The notes: generated by a model from the sequence alone, not told the origin. DNA of 44,252 bases from Chloroflexota bacterium (GCA_021783095.1 JAJXUG010000031.1:1-44252), one strand, 5' to 3'; counted from the stretch's first letter, positions 8,459 to 16,631 are shown. Program-made: numbers and translations.

Positions 8459-9259
8459 ATGGCTCGCGCATGGGCGATCGGGCTCGCGTGCGCACTCGCT
8501 CTTGCGGCATGCGCCGACGGCCCCGGCCCGACCGCCCGGCCGTCGCCGGCGTTGTCCGGGCCGGCCGCCTCGGCGGGGGCGGCCACGCCCTCGGGGGGCG
8601 GCGACGCGACCCAGCCCGTCCCGCCCACGACCCCAGCCCCGAGCGCGGCGCCGGCGACCATGGCGTGCAGCGGCACGGACGTGGCGTTCCCGTCGGCAGC
8701 GCTCGGTCCCCTCGCCGAGGTGCTGCCGCTCACGCCGCAGGGCAGGGCGCTCGCCGCGTACGTGGCCACCACGGCCGCGACAGAGCTGGGCCTGCCGCGC
8801 GACGGCTGGCGCCGTGTGTCCCTCACGCCCGCGAAAGCCACCTTCGTCGCGTCGTCCGGCCGCGGCTGGGCCTTCGCCACCGTGGCCCTGCAGGCGGACG
8901 GGTCCTGGTTCTTCGACGAGGGCGGGTCGTGCGACCTGACCGCGAAGGCGCCTGCCGGGCTCGGCTTCGCCCTCTGGCGCCCCGACCCCTCCGCCAGGCC
9001 GGCGGCGGATGCGACGCGGCTGTCGGTCTTGGCACGCGAGGCGGCTTGCGCGAACGGCCAGGCGCCCGGTCCGCGCCTCCTCGCCCCCATCGTAGAGGAG
9101 GCGGCCATGACGGTGACCGTCACGTTGCTCGTCGCGCGCCTGCCGAACGCAGACTGCCAGGCGAACCCGTGGTTCCGGGTCGACGTGAGCCTTTCCAATC
9201 CCCTGGGCAGCAGGACACTGCTCGACGGCAGCACCTATCCGCCCACGCGGCGCGGCTGA
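8459..9259 (+). CDS. Lipoprotein of unknown function
   Basis: A 266-residue lipoprotein: MARAWAIGLACALALAAC gives a clear lipobox with Cys18, followed by a Pro/Ala/Thr-rich linker to about residue 70. The mature domain has pairs of Cys and repeated short strands (GWAFATVALQADGSWFFDEG, MTVTVTLLVARLPNADC). No family is recognised. It follows the protease at 7116 by 20 bp. The similar protease-lipoprotein pair on the opposite strand suggests the lipoprotein could be a partner or protector of the enzyme, but nothing in the sequence proves this. It ends a few bases before an insertion-sequence-like tandem repeat. Confidence 0.78.
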   Translation: MARAWAIGLACALALAACADGPGPTARPSPALSGPAASAGAATPSGGGDATQPVPPTTPAPSAAPATMACSGTDVAFPSAALGPLAEVLPLTPQGRALAAYVATTAATELGLPRDGWRRVSLTPAKATFVASSGRGWAFATVALQADGSWFFDEGGSCDLTAKAPAGLGFALWRPDPSARPAADATRLSVLAREAACANGQAPGPRLLAPIVEEAAMTVTVTLLVARLPNADCQANPWFRVDVSLSNPLGSRTLLDGSTYPPTRRG

Positions 9260-9265
9260 ACGTAC

Positions 9266-9307
9266 TCTGGACGAAAGTTGAAGGCATCTGGACGAAGTTG
9301 GATGCCT
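9266..9307 (+). repeat. 21-bp tandem repeat resembling an IS end
   Basis: TCTGGACGAAAGTTGAAGGCA at 9266 is followed after 21 bp by TCTGGACGAAGTTGGATGCC. Repeated TGGACRAAGTTG-type units are reminiscent of the multiple terminal repeats of IS21-family elements. No istA or istB gene is present here, so at most this is a remnant end. Confidence 0.45.
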
Positions 9308-9424
9308 GCGCTTGCGTCCAGAGCCCTCCGAGCCCATCTCGACGCCGTCGGCCCGGTGCCGACCGCGGGGTGGCGTGTGCCCGGCAACGGCGCTGGAGGT
9401 GGGAGGCGCTCGTCGACCTAACGG

Positions 9425-10046
9425 CTTCGGGGCCGAGGCCACAGTCCTCGAGCAGCGAGTGGCCCATGAGCCGCTCGGCGGCGTCGATCGCGGCCTCGAC
9501 CGCGCCGATCGCGTCGCGCGCGCCGGTGGTGCCCGAGACCGGCACCGCGAGGCACAGCCTGGTCGCGTAGTCGACGACCGGCGCCAGCCGCCAGGTGCCG
9601 CCGCGGCTGGTCTCGTACTCGGTGAAGTCGGTCTGCCACACCCGGTTGCGGCGGGTGGGCGCCTCGACGAACAGGGCGCGCCTCGCGACCGCGAGCTGGC
9701 GGCGCTCGGCCTGGTATCGCGCCGGCAGGAGCAGGTTGCGCCGCGCCAGCGCCCGTAGGACCGAGCTGCGGCTGACGCGCACGCCGTCCGCGCGCAGCAT
9801 CGCCCAGATCTTGCGGTGGCCCCATGCTGACCAGCGGTGCGCCTGCTCGGCCGCCCTCTCCTCGATCGCGTCGACGACCGGGGCCGGCCGGCGCCGGGCC
9901 GTCCGGCCGTGCAGGTGGGCCGCCCGCCAGTGGTACCAGGTGGAGCTCGGGATGCCCAGGCGCGCGAGGAACCGGCGGACCGGGACCGCTCCCTCGGACC
10001 TCAGCTGCTCGAGCTCCTCGTACGCGGGTAGAGCGCCCCCTTTTTT
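9425..10046 (-). pseudogene. IS3-type transposase orfB, C-terminally truncated
   Basis: Read in the -1 frame relative to orfA, this encodes the HTH_21 region (LARLGIPSSTWYHWRA), the WSAWGHRKIWAMLR block and the start of the integrase core with the first catalytic Asp in WQTDFTEYE, followed by VVDYATRLCLAVPVS. The frame then runs into unrelated sequence after about LLEDCGLG. The second Asp and the DDE Glu are absent, so it cannot be active. Entry would be by -1 frameshifting at the A6G tract at 10040-10046. Confidence 0.78.
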
Positions 10047-10327
10047 CGCCACACGCGGAGCTCCACGTAGGCCTCGCCCAGGGCGGTCGTCAGGTCGTCC
10101 ACCTGCTCCGCGAGCTCCACCTCGCGCCTCGAGGCGAGCGAGACCGCGTTGTCCCCGCGGGCGAGGCTCTCCCGGCCGCCCTCGAGGAACTGCTTCTGCC
10201 ACTTGGCGATCGTGGTCTGGCTCATGCCCAGGCGGCGCGCCACCTCGACCTGGGTGGTCTCGCCCTTGAGCACCGAGAGCACGATGGCGAGCTTCTCGTC
10301 CGGCGTCCTGAACGGCTTCCGGCCCAC
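10001..10327 (-). CDS. IS3-type orfA, helix-turn-helix transposase subunit
   Basis: About 108 residues starting with GTG at 10327, eight bases after GAGGTGG; the longer open frame to 10399 would begin inside the terminal repeat. Residues near 10-55 form the homeodomain-like HTH of IS3/IS911 OrfA proteins (FRTPDEKLAIVLSVLKGE, VARRLGMSQTTIAKWQKQF). A leucine/valine-rich heptad stretch follows (VELAEQVDDLTTALGEAYVEL). In intact elements OrfA binds the ends and is made into an OrfAB fusion by frameshifting. Here the orfB partner is truncated. Confidence 0.82.
   Translation of the reverse strand: MGRKPFRTPDEKLAIVLSVLKGETTQVEVARRLGMSQTTIAKWQKQFLEGGRESLARGDNAVSLASRREVELAEQVDDLTTALGEAYVELRVWRKKGALYPRTRSSSS
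10040..10046 (-). promoter_or_regulatory. Programmed -1 frameshift heptamer
   Basis: On the minus strand the sequence A AAA AAG lies in the orfA reading phase (CGA AAA AAG GGG). Slippage by -1 gives AAA AAA GGG GGC and enters orfB exactly. This is the classical IS3-family slippery site. I did not identify a downstream stimulatory stem with confidence. Confidence 0.8.
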
Positions 10328-10383
10328 GTCGTCACCACCTCGTCGGGCCCCGGCAGGGATCACAGTGCCGAGTGTCCAACTCA

Positions 10384-10457
10384 GTCTGACGCAACACACA
10401 ACCTATATCGCTACGCCGGCAGGAGTCCGATCACTCTGTCGGACCCCTCCGGTGAAG
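10384..10457 (+). pseudogene. RHS-repeat core remnant, left part
   Basis: In one frame this reads SDATHNLYRYAGRSPITLSD followed by PSGE, the hallmark LYRYxGxSPxxxxDPSG motif that ends the RHS-repeat-associated core of polymorphic toxin and YD-repeat proteins. It is cut off at the left by the IS3-type element and at the right by the IS256-type element, whose 9-bp target duplication starts at 10449. Removing the IS joins it in frame to 12026-12166. Confidence 0.8.
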
Positions 10458-12016
10458 GGTCGCGTCCTGAGACCGCTGTAAAAGTGAAGACGGCGTAGGC
10501 TCCGAAGCGGACCTTGGAAGTTCGCATCAGGAGACCACGCCGTGGATCGAAGAATAGCCCGAAGCGTCCAGATCGAGGCCGCCATCGAGGCGGCGCTGAC
10601 CGGCGGCGTCGCCGGCGCTGACCAGCTGAGCGACCTCGGGCGTCTGGGCGCCCAGCTCATCCTCCAGCGGGCGGTCGAGGACGAGCTCGCGGCGTTCCTG
10701 TGGGGCGCGCCCGCTATGCCCGGACCCCCGACGCCGTGGGATCGCGCAACGGCACCCGGCCGCGACGGGTCCAGACCGCCGAGGGCGAGATCGTGATCGC
10801 CATGCCCCAGGTGCGCGGCACGCTCAGCCGGTTCGTCTCGGGGGTCATCCCCGACACGCGCTCGATCGTCCGGACCCGGCCGCTCGAGGCGCTCGTCATC
10901 GGCGCCTACGTCCGGGGCCTGAGTGACCGCGACATCGAGAGCCTCGCCCGCGAGGCGGGGCTGGGCTCGATCAGCCGGACCGCCGTGAGCACCGTGTGCC
11001 GCGAGCTGCGCGACCGGTACCGGGCGTTCCGGGCCAGCGGCCTCGGCGACGTCCGCCTGCTCGCGCTGTTCCTCGACGCCATCTTCCTGCCCGTCCGGCC
11101 CGACGGGCCCAGGGAGGGCGTCCTCGTCGCCTGGGGCTTCACGACCGACGGTGACCGGGTGCTGCTCGACGTCTGCCTCGGCCAGCGCGAGCGCACCGAG
11201 GACTGGACCGACCTCGGGCGGGGCCTCATCGCGCGCGGCCTGCGCAGCCCGCTGCTCGTCGTGTCCGACGGGGCACCCGGGCTGGTCCGGGCGATCAGCG
11301 AGCTGTGGCCCGACGCCGACCGTGGCCGGTGTGGTGTCCATCGACTTCGGAATGTGCTGGCCAAGCTGCCCAAGCGACCCGGGCTCCATGCCCGGGTGCG
11401 CGCGGCGTACTGGGCGGCGCTCGATGGCGCCACGACGCCCGCCGAGGCCGAGCACGGGCTGCGGGTCCTCGTCGGTGAGCTCAGCTCGGACTTCCCGTCC
11501 GCCGCGGCGTGCCTCGCCGACGACCTGCCCGCGCTCACGGTCCACCTGCGTTACCCGCTCCGGCTGCGGAAGCGCCTCCGTTCGACGAACCTGCTGGAGC
11601 GGTCTCTGGAGGAGGTCCGGCGGCGGACCAAGGTGATCGGGCGGTTCCCGGGTGAGACGAGCTGTCTCACGATGGCCTGGGCGGTCATGGACCTCGTGAT
11701 CGCCGGCGCCCACGGCCTCGGGCTCACGCTGCCCGACCGGCACGCCATCGCCGCCATGGTCGCCGCCCGGGCCGGCCCGCAGATGGAGGAGCGGATCGCC
11801 TAACCTACCCTGCCGAGGAGCCTGTGCCGTCAGCGCTTTTCCAGCAGATCCGGGACGCGACCCCAACGGCCTCGGGCTCACGCTGCCCGACCGGCACGCC
11901 ATCGCCGCCATGGTCGCCGCCCGGGCCGTCCCGCAGATGGAGGAGCGGATCGCCTAACCTACCCTGCCGAGGAGCCTGTGCCGTCAGCGCTTTTCCAGCA
12001 GATCCGGGACGCGACC
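10458..12016 (+). mobile_element. IS256-type insertion sequence with 9-bp target duplication
   Basis: Terminal inverted repeats of about 46 bp are visible. The left one runs 10458-10503 (GGTCGCGTCC...CTG..AAAG...GACGGC..AGGCTCC). The right one is its reverse complement at 11817-11862 and again at 11971-12016. The 9-bp CCGGTGAAG directly flanks the outer ends (10449-10457 and 12017-12025), the 8-9 bp duplication expected for IS256. The last 154 bp, including the transposase C-terminus and right end, are tandemly duplicated. The inserted target is an RHS gene remnant. Confidence 0.88.
10542..11803 (+). pseudogene. IS256-family transposase with a frameshift
   Basis: Two overlapping frames together make a Mutator-type transposase. 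Frame one (10542-10796) has the N-terminus ending LILQRAVEDELAAFL. Frame two (from about 10698) continues GRARYARTPDAVGSRNG and runs to the stop at 11801-11803. The catalytic Asp residues lie in ALFLDAIFLPVRPDG and LLVVSDGAPGL, the HRLRN block follows, and the Glu lies in STNLLERSLEEVRRRT. A single inserted base near 10698 explains the change of frame, so the gene is probably inactive unless it is a sequencing error or a recoding site. Confidence 0.82.
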
Positions 12017-12019
12017 CCG
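11712..12019 (+). repeat. 154-bp tandem duplication of the IS right end
   Basis: Sequence from 11712 (ACGGCCTCGGGCTCACG) repeats from 11866, almost identical (one visible change, GGCCGG to GGCCGT), up to about 12018. Each copy includes the final codons of the transposase, the stop codon and the whole right terminal inverted repeat. The target duplication lies outside the second copy, so the duplication was either carried by the IS when it inserted or arose afterwards inside it. Confidence 0.9.
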
Positions 12020-12025
12020 GTGAAG

Positions 12026-12166
12026 CGTACTTCCGGATGAACAAGTACGAACAACAACTGTGCGGCCTCCCGGTCATGTCCACAGAATGCACGGAATGGA
12101 TGATGGCGTCGCCGTGGTCTATCGATATGTCGGTCAGGCTCTACGGATCGTGGAGCGCATCACATA
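12026..12166 (+). pseudogene. RHS-repeat protein remnant, right part
   Basis: Continues the frame of 10384-10457 after the IS: ...DPSGE, then AYFRMNKYEQQLCGLPVM, then further residues including STECTEWMMASP and MSVRLYGSW. In RHS proteins the sequence after DPSG is the variable C-terminal domain, often a toxin. The piece is short and I recognise no toxin fold. The frame then runs into the repeat region near 12184, the edge of the recombinase element. Confidence 0.6.
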
Positions 12167-12183
12167 ACGGGAGGGACGCGAGA

Positions 12184-12225
12184 CCGACGACACGTCGCAG
12201 CCCGCGGCCCATCCCGCGACCATGG
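12184..12225 (+). repeat. Possible element-end repeat R1 (R1c)
   Basis: Units of 12 bp (CGACGACACGTC, GCAGCCCGCGGC, CCATCCCGCGAC) followed by CATGG resemble the R1 arrays at 3608-3717 and 40096-40214. CCCGCGACCATGG is shared exactly with the former. It lies just beyond the 3' end of the recombinase, as in the element at 40 kb. The match is short, so this is tentative. Confidence 0.45.
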
Positions 12226-12335
12226 CTGCTCAGAGGCCATCGGCCTTCGCTGTCCGTTGAGCCGCTCGTGCACCAGGGGGCTCGACAACCCGGCTTGAGC
12301 TGCATTCAAGGGCCGCGCTCGACGGTCGGGACTCA

Positions 12336-13820
12336 TCATGGCCAACGGCGTCGCACGTCGAGGTAGGCGATCGCCCGCTCGGGGTCGACGTGGACGCGGG
12401 TCGCCGCCGGCCGGCGCGCGGCGTCGAGCTGGGCGAGGAGCGCGTCGCGGCGAGGCAGGTACGTGGCGTCGGCCAGCTGGCCGAAGGCGTTCTGCATCGC
12501 CAGCTCCCGCAGCTCGCGCTCGATGCGCCGGGCAGCCGTCGCGTCGGGCACCGGCGTCGCCGGCCCGAGCGCGCCGACGATGCGGGCCTTGGCCGCGCCG
12601 TCGAGGCGCGCCGTGGCGAGCAGTGCGGCGATCTGCCACTCGTAGATGTCGGCGTGGAAGCTCGCCCCGTCGTGGGACGCCTCGCGCCAGCCGTCGCACA
12701 GAGGCCGCGGGTGGTACATCCGGCGCGCGCCCGCGGTCGTGTGCCCGAAGAGCTGGTCGCCGCAGGCGGCGCACACCAGGTTCGGCACGTAGGCGCGGTC
12801 CGCCACGCCCTTGGCGGCCGGGCCGGCCCCGGGCACCCGGACGACCGTGGCCGTGTCGGTCACGGCGCGCGCAACCGCCGCCCCGACGGACGACCGGCGG
12901 CGGCGGACCTCCTGCACCCGCTCCCACAGGTCGTCGCTGACCGGCGGGCAAACCTCGACCGCGCCCGTGCCGTCGGGCCGCTCCACCTCGCGCCGCCGCC
13001 AAGGAGCCTCGACCCGCTCCTCGTCGGCGAAGCCGCGGAAGCGGACGACCCAGCCGTTGTAGACGGGGTTGCGCAGGAGCTCGCCGATGCCCTTGGCGGA
13101 GAGCGGCCGGCCGGTGGCGGGCGACGCGAAGCCGAACCGGGCGGCCTCGAGGGCGAGCGACTCGTCGCTGTGCCGCCCGGTGGCGTACAGCTCGAAGAGG
13201 GTCACGGCGTCGGCGATGTGCTCGGGGTCGGGCTCGAGGACCGGCCTCGGGCGGCCGTGCCGCTTGAAGCCCAGCGCCGGCTGGCCGCCGGGGTCGGACT
13301 TCGTGCGGAACTTTGCGTACATGCCGGAGGCGATGGCTCGTGCGCGATCGAGGTTGTCGATGTGCGCCTTGACCGCGAGCTCGCCGAAGTCGCCCTGCCG
13401 GGCGGGGTCGGAGCTCAGCAGCCGCCGGTCCGCGAAGTAGAGCACGCAGCCACGCGCGTGGAACGCGTCGCGGTACGAGAAGGCGAGCAGCGGATCGCGC
13501 ATGAAGCGGCTGAAGTAGGGGATGAGCCCGACCCGAACCCGGCCCGCGGCGGCCCACTCGAGGGCCGGCTCGAGCCGCCCGGCGTCCCAGCCCGGGGACG
13601 CGTCACGGAGCTCGAGTCCGGTCGGCTTTGCGCCGGTCCGCTCCTCCGCGAGGTCGAGCTCGTGCGCCTGGCCCTCCGGCCCTCCGCGGTAGTCCTGGGC
13701 CTCGGTCGACACGCGGATCACGCGGAACGAGGGCAGGCCTGCGAGCTCCTCCTCCGTCATGGGGAGCCGGCGGAAGGCGTCGGGGACGCCGATCCGTCGG
13801 CGTGTCGACCGCCTGGCCAT
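12336..13820 (-). CDS. Large serine recombinase, C-terminus shortened
   Basis: A 494-residue site-specific recombinase. Start ATG 13820 is preceded by AGGAAGGAC. The resolvase domain has the nucleophile Ser38 in FRVIRVSTEAQ and the arginine motif YFSRFMRD. A recombinase domain follows with LGFKRHGRPRP and ELLRNPVYNGWVV. The zinc ribbon CAACGDQLFGH...HPRPLC is intact, and a helical coiled region comes next. Relative to the recombinases at 28967 and 40088 it stops early, at AIAYLDVRRRWP, where those continue with LPRLWRETAPERH and about 70 more residues; activity may be lost. Unlike them it has an extra N-terminal segment of about 30 residues. A conserved ~450-bp block and an 18-bp palindrome lie upstream. 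Confidence 0.85.
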   Translation of the reverse strand: MARRSTRRRIGVPDAFRRLPMTEEELAGLPSFRVIRVSTEAQDYRGGPEGQAHELDLAEERTGAKPTGLELRDASPGWDAGRLEPALEWAAAGRVRVGLIPYFSRFMRDPLLAFSYRDAFHARGCVLYFADRRLLSSDPARQGDFGELAVKAHIDNLDRARAIASGMYAKFRTKSDPGGQPALGFKRHGRPRPVLEPDPEHIADAVTLFELYATGRHSDESLALEAARFGFASPATGRPLSAKGIGELLRNPVYNGWVVRFRGFADEERVEAPWRRREVERPDGTGAVEVCPPVSDDLWERVQEVRRRRSSVGAAVARAVTDTATVVRVPGAGPAAKGVADRAYVPNLVCAACGDQLFGHTTAGARRMYHPRPLCDGWREASHDGASFHADIYEWQIAALLATARLDGAAKARIVGALGPATPVPDATAARRIERELRELAMQNAFGQLADATYLPRRDALLAQLDAARRPAATRVHVDPERAIAYLDVRRRWP

Positions 13821-14045
13821 GGTTGAGTCCTTCCTGTGGCGCAGACCTCTCCGCAAGTCTAGCGCGCCGCTCGGCCGTCACCGCCTGGCGGCACGCCTCG
13901 GCCACCCTGACGAGCTCCGCGACCGCGGCCTCGAAGGGCGAGGCGACCCCGTGAAGGCCCGGAGTGGCGCCCGACGACGCGACGACCCGGAGCCGGCCGG
14001 GGGGCGCCGCTATCGGCCCGCGCCGACTCGGGGACACGGCGCCCC

Positions 14046-14496
14046 GTGCGCGCATCGGTCCATCAGCCGACCTGCCACCTTGCCACCTCCTGCCGCCCGC
14101 GGGCGGTCATCGTCCTATCCCTCCCGTCGCACCGCAGGCCCGCTCCCGGCCACGGGCACCGCCCGCAAGGCCCGCAGGGCCGTCCGGTCCCGTTCCTCGG
14201 GCGACCGCGGCGAGGCCAGGCGGTCATCCGGGTGCGACCGGGGCCCGGCTCCAGAGCGCCGGGCGGCCCCTTGATCCTAGCTCCGGGCGCGGTCCGATCC
14301 AACCCAGTTTGCGTACGTGATCGTGTACGTTCTCGCTCCGGCCGGCGGCGCCAGCCCGCCAGGCCAGCCGTCCCGGCTTTCGGCTCAGCGTCCCGGCGAG
14401 CACGAATCGCTGACGCGGCCGTCGTCACCCTGCTGTCAGGTATGGCGTTACGGATCGCGTCCCGGAGCGCGTTGCGAACCGCGACACTTGGATGAC
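14046..14496 (+). repeat. Conserved block upstream of recombinase (R2b)
   Basis: Matches 42018-42522 over its whole length. Shared landmarks are GCATCGGTCC, GCCACCTCCTGCCGCCCGC, GACCGCGGCGAGGCCAGGCG, GATCCAAC, an 18-bp palindrome and the 12-bp-phased end GCGTTGCGAACCGCGAC...GGATGAC. In both places the block starts 230-270 bp upstream of a recombinase start. No reading frame in it looks protein-coding in both copies, although a minus-strand GRQEVA peptide is shared. It may be a regulatory region, a structural RNA or a recombination substrate. Confidence 0.75.
14312..14329 (+). promoter_or_regulatory. 18-bp imperfect palindrome, candidate recombinase site
   Basis: CGTACGTGATCGTGTACG has CGTAC/GTACG arms around a GATC centre. 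The identical 18-mer occurs at 42277-42294 and a related one (TGTACGTTTTCGTGTACA) at 31499-31516. Each lies 0.5-1 kb upstream of a large serine recombinase on the same strand. It could be an operator or a crossover site. Confidence 0.55.
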
Positions 14497-14683
14497 CAGC
14501 ACGAGGGACCCTCGACGCGCTCGAAGCGCCAGCCGCGCGCCTCCGCTCATCGACGGCGCGCTGCCGAGTGGCGGAGGCGTCGCCGACCCCGCGGTCGATG
14601 AACGCCGCGTAGCGACGAACCTGGTCTCGATGACGGCGTTCCCGTGACATGCAGTTGTCACGACCCGGTGCGACATTGCGCCC

Positions 14684-14908
14684 ATGGAGGGCCGACGGGT
14701 GAGCGCGAAGACCTACGATCGGGAGCTGCTGGCATACAAGGTCCGCTGGGAGGGCGGAGTCCTCGCGACCCTCGACTATGGCCTGAAGGCCGAGGACATC
14801 GGCGATCCCGAGCTGCGGTCTGCGTGGGCGGAGATGCGCGAGCTCCACCAGAAGCTCCGGCCGCTCGTCAGCTCGTTCGAGAGCCTGCTGAGGGAGCCCG
14901 CCAGCTAG
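14684..14908 (+). CDS. Small cytoplasmic protein of unknown function
   Basis: A 74-residue (or 69-residue, from GTG 14699) soluble protein, charged and helical: SAKTYDRELLAYKVRWEGG, then DYGLKAEDIGDPELRSAW and a C-terminal helix ending SLLREPAS. No signal peptide or membrane segment. I do not recognise the family, but the composition is clearly protein-like. Its stop overlaps that of the convergent DUF6119 gene in the bases CTAG (14905-14908). It lies just outside the R2b end of the recombinase element. Confidence 0.68.
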   Translation: MEGRRVSAKTYDRELLAYKVRWEGGVLATLDYGLKAEDIGDPELRSAWAEMRELHQKLRPLVSSFESLLREPAS

Positions 14909-16491
14909 TTGTCCTGCCGGATGGCCGTGAAGCGCACTTCGTAGCCGGCCCGGCGGACGTCGCGAGCCGCACGCGCCAGGTTCAGCTTGCTGAAGAACGG
15001 AAGGTCCCCGGGCAGGGCAGCAGCGTTCTTCGCCAGGACCGCGAAGACGACGGTGAACTCGCCCGGGCCCGGCTCGCCGGTCGGGATCGAACCCTCAAGG
15101 GCGTGGCCCGCGAGGCGGGCCCGCATCTGCTCGCGCACTTCCGCGACCCACCGGAAGTTCTGCGCGCTGACCCAGCCCTGCGAGAAGAGGTGGCTCAGGG
15201 TCGCCGACGAGGTCCGGCGCTTGACGTGGATCAGGCGATGGTCGCCGAGAACGTCGCACGCCTCGATCGGCGTCCGCTGGCCCGGTATGCGGATCTCGAC
15301 CCGGTCGAAGAGTGCCAAGCCTGGGTCCGCGAGGACCACGCGTTCGTTGTACTCCCGCTCGGCCTCGCCCGGGAGCCCGTCCGGCCAGGCCAGGTCGAGG
15401 CGGCCCACGGCGGCGACGTCGCCGTCCACCTGCGCCGCGAAGTCCGCGTGCACCTCGAACCACTGGCCCTCGGAGAGCATGAAGAGACGCCCAGCGTGCC
15501 TAGTCTCGACGACGAGGCAGTTGTACGCGGGCCACACGTCGAACTCGCCGCCGTCACGGTCGACGGCGCGCACGCGGAACCTCCTCAGGTTCGCGACGGT
15601 TGCGTTCTCGCGTCCGACCGACAGAAGGAATTCGGCAACATCGAGGTCGGCGTGGGGATCGTCTCGTCCCCGGCTCTCGCCTGGGTACATGAAGCCGTCG
15701 ACGACGTCGTAGTCGATGATCTCGGGCGGAGCCAGGTGCACCTTCAGGTCGGCGATCTGCCCGGCGGTGATCATCATCTCCAGTTCGGCGTCGAGCTCCG
15801 CGAGGACCACGGTGTCGCGGACGGGCCGTATCTGCTCGATGAAGCCGAAGTCCTCGCGGAAGGTGTCGCTCTCGTAGAAGTCGAGCAGGTCGGCGCTGAG
15901 GTCGCCCAGGTCCCCGAACTCGGCCTCGCTCGACATGGCCAGGCTGTCGGATCCGGCGATGCGCCTCGCGAATCCACGGTCGCGCGGCTCGCCCGCTACG
16001 GCACGCACCAGGTCGCGGGAGTCGTCGATGCTGAACGTCACCGTCGGCGATTGGCGGCTCGCCTGTCTCGCCGTATGCAGGACGAGGTCCTCGAAGACCT
16101 TGGTCTCGACGCGTCGGAGCCGGTCCGGGTTCACGCTGTTGACGACCACACGCAGGCCAAAGTCGTGCTCGATCCGGTCCAGTTCGAGCAGGGTGCGGCC
16201 GTTCCCGAACGTGAACGCGAGGACGCGCGGGCCGCCGTCCCGGTCAACCCGGACGAGGATGATCGACCCGTTCGACTGGTTCGTCAGGTCTGGCAGGTCC
16301 CCTTCGGTCCCGCCACTGAGGTAGTCGAGCCACCCGGGGCGCCCGGCCCTGACGTCGACGAGGTATGCCTTCGCCTCGAAGCCGAGGTCGCTCCGCAGGG
16401 TGACCTCGCGTCCGGGCGCGTTGAGGCGGAGCGCCGTATCGAGGGTCGTGCCCCTCACAAAGAGGACGATGCGGAGCGTTCGATGCGCCAT
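14905..16491 (-). CDS. DUF6119 / TIGR04141 family protein
   Basis: A 528-residue cytoplasmic protein. The N-terminus (RTLRIVLFVRGTTLDTALRL...EAKAYLVDVRAGRPGWLDYL) and the C-terminus (GEFTVVFAVLAKNAAALPGD followed by LPFFSKLNLARAARDV) match the sporadically distributed TIGR04141/DUF6119 family at full length. The function is unknown; family members are scattered among genomes, often in accessory regions. Middle motifs include FGNGRTLLELDRIEHDFGLR, SLAMSSEAEFGDLGDLSADL and DVWPAYNCLVVE. It is transcribed toward the small gene at 14684 and stands beside a recombinase element, which fits horizontal spread. No nuclease or kinase motif is obvious. Confidence 0.85.
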   Translation of the reverse strand: MAHRTLRIVLFVRGTTLDTALRLNAPGREVTLRSDLGFEAKAYLVDVRAGRPGWLDYLSGGTEGDLPDLTNQSNGSIILVRVDRDGGPRVLAFTFGNGRTLLELDRIEHDFGLRVVVNSVNPDRLRRVETKVFEDLVLHTARQASRQSPTVTFSIDDSRDLVRAVAGEPRDRGFARRIAGSDSLAMSSEAEFGDLGDLSADLLDFYESDTFREDFGFIEQIRPVRDTVVLAELDAELEMMITAGQIADLKVHLAPPEIIDYDVVDGFMYPGESRGRDDPHADLDVAEFLLSVGRENATVANLRRFRVRAVDRDGGEFDVWPAYNCLVVETRHAGRLFMLSEGQWFEVHADFAAQVDGDVAAVGRLDLAWPDGLPGEAEREYNERVVLADPGLALFDRVEIRIPGQRTPIEACDVLGDHRLIHVKRRTSSATLSHLFSQGWVSAQNFRWVAEVREQMRARLAGHALEGSIPTGEPGPGEFTVVFAVLAKNAAALPGDLPFFSKLNLARAARDVRRAGYEVRFTAIRQDN

Positions 16492-16631
16492 CCGTGAATC
16501 CCCGTGCGGTGACTGGGACCCGGGACCCGGTCAGCTCGGGGCCGGGCTGAGGTCTGCGCGACCTCATCGGCAGGTCAGTTGAGCGGTCAGGGCCGCCCCG
16601 GCGCTGTGCGCCCTGTCGGCACGCGCGCGCG

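Larger units (their letters stand above)
9425..10383 (-). mobile_element. IS3-type insertion sequence, 3'-truncated
   Basis: This minus-strand element reads from a probable left end starting TGAGTTGGACAC (10383 downward) through orfA and a frameshifted orfB. The similarity breaks off near 9425, before the second catalytic Asp and the Glu. The right end is missing. The left end abuts an RHS-repeat core remnant (10384 onward), so the element inserted into an RHS gene. Confidence 0.72.

Noticed and set aside
10698..10720. Programmed frameshift in the IS256-type transposase
   Set aside because: IS256 transposases are normally single ORFs and no slippery heptamer is visible; mutation is simpler.
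12390..13826. 478-residue plus-strand open frame
   Set aside because: Antisense to a serine recombinase with recognised domains.
14644..16497. 617-residue plus-strand open frame
   Set aside because: Antisense to the DUF6119 gene, whose family match on the minus strand is clear.
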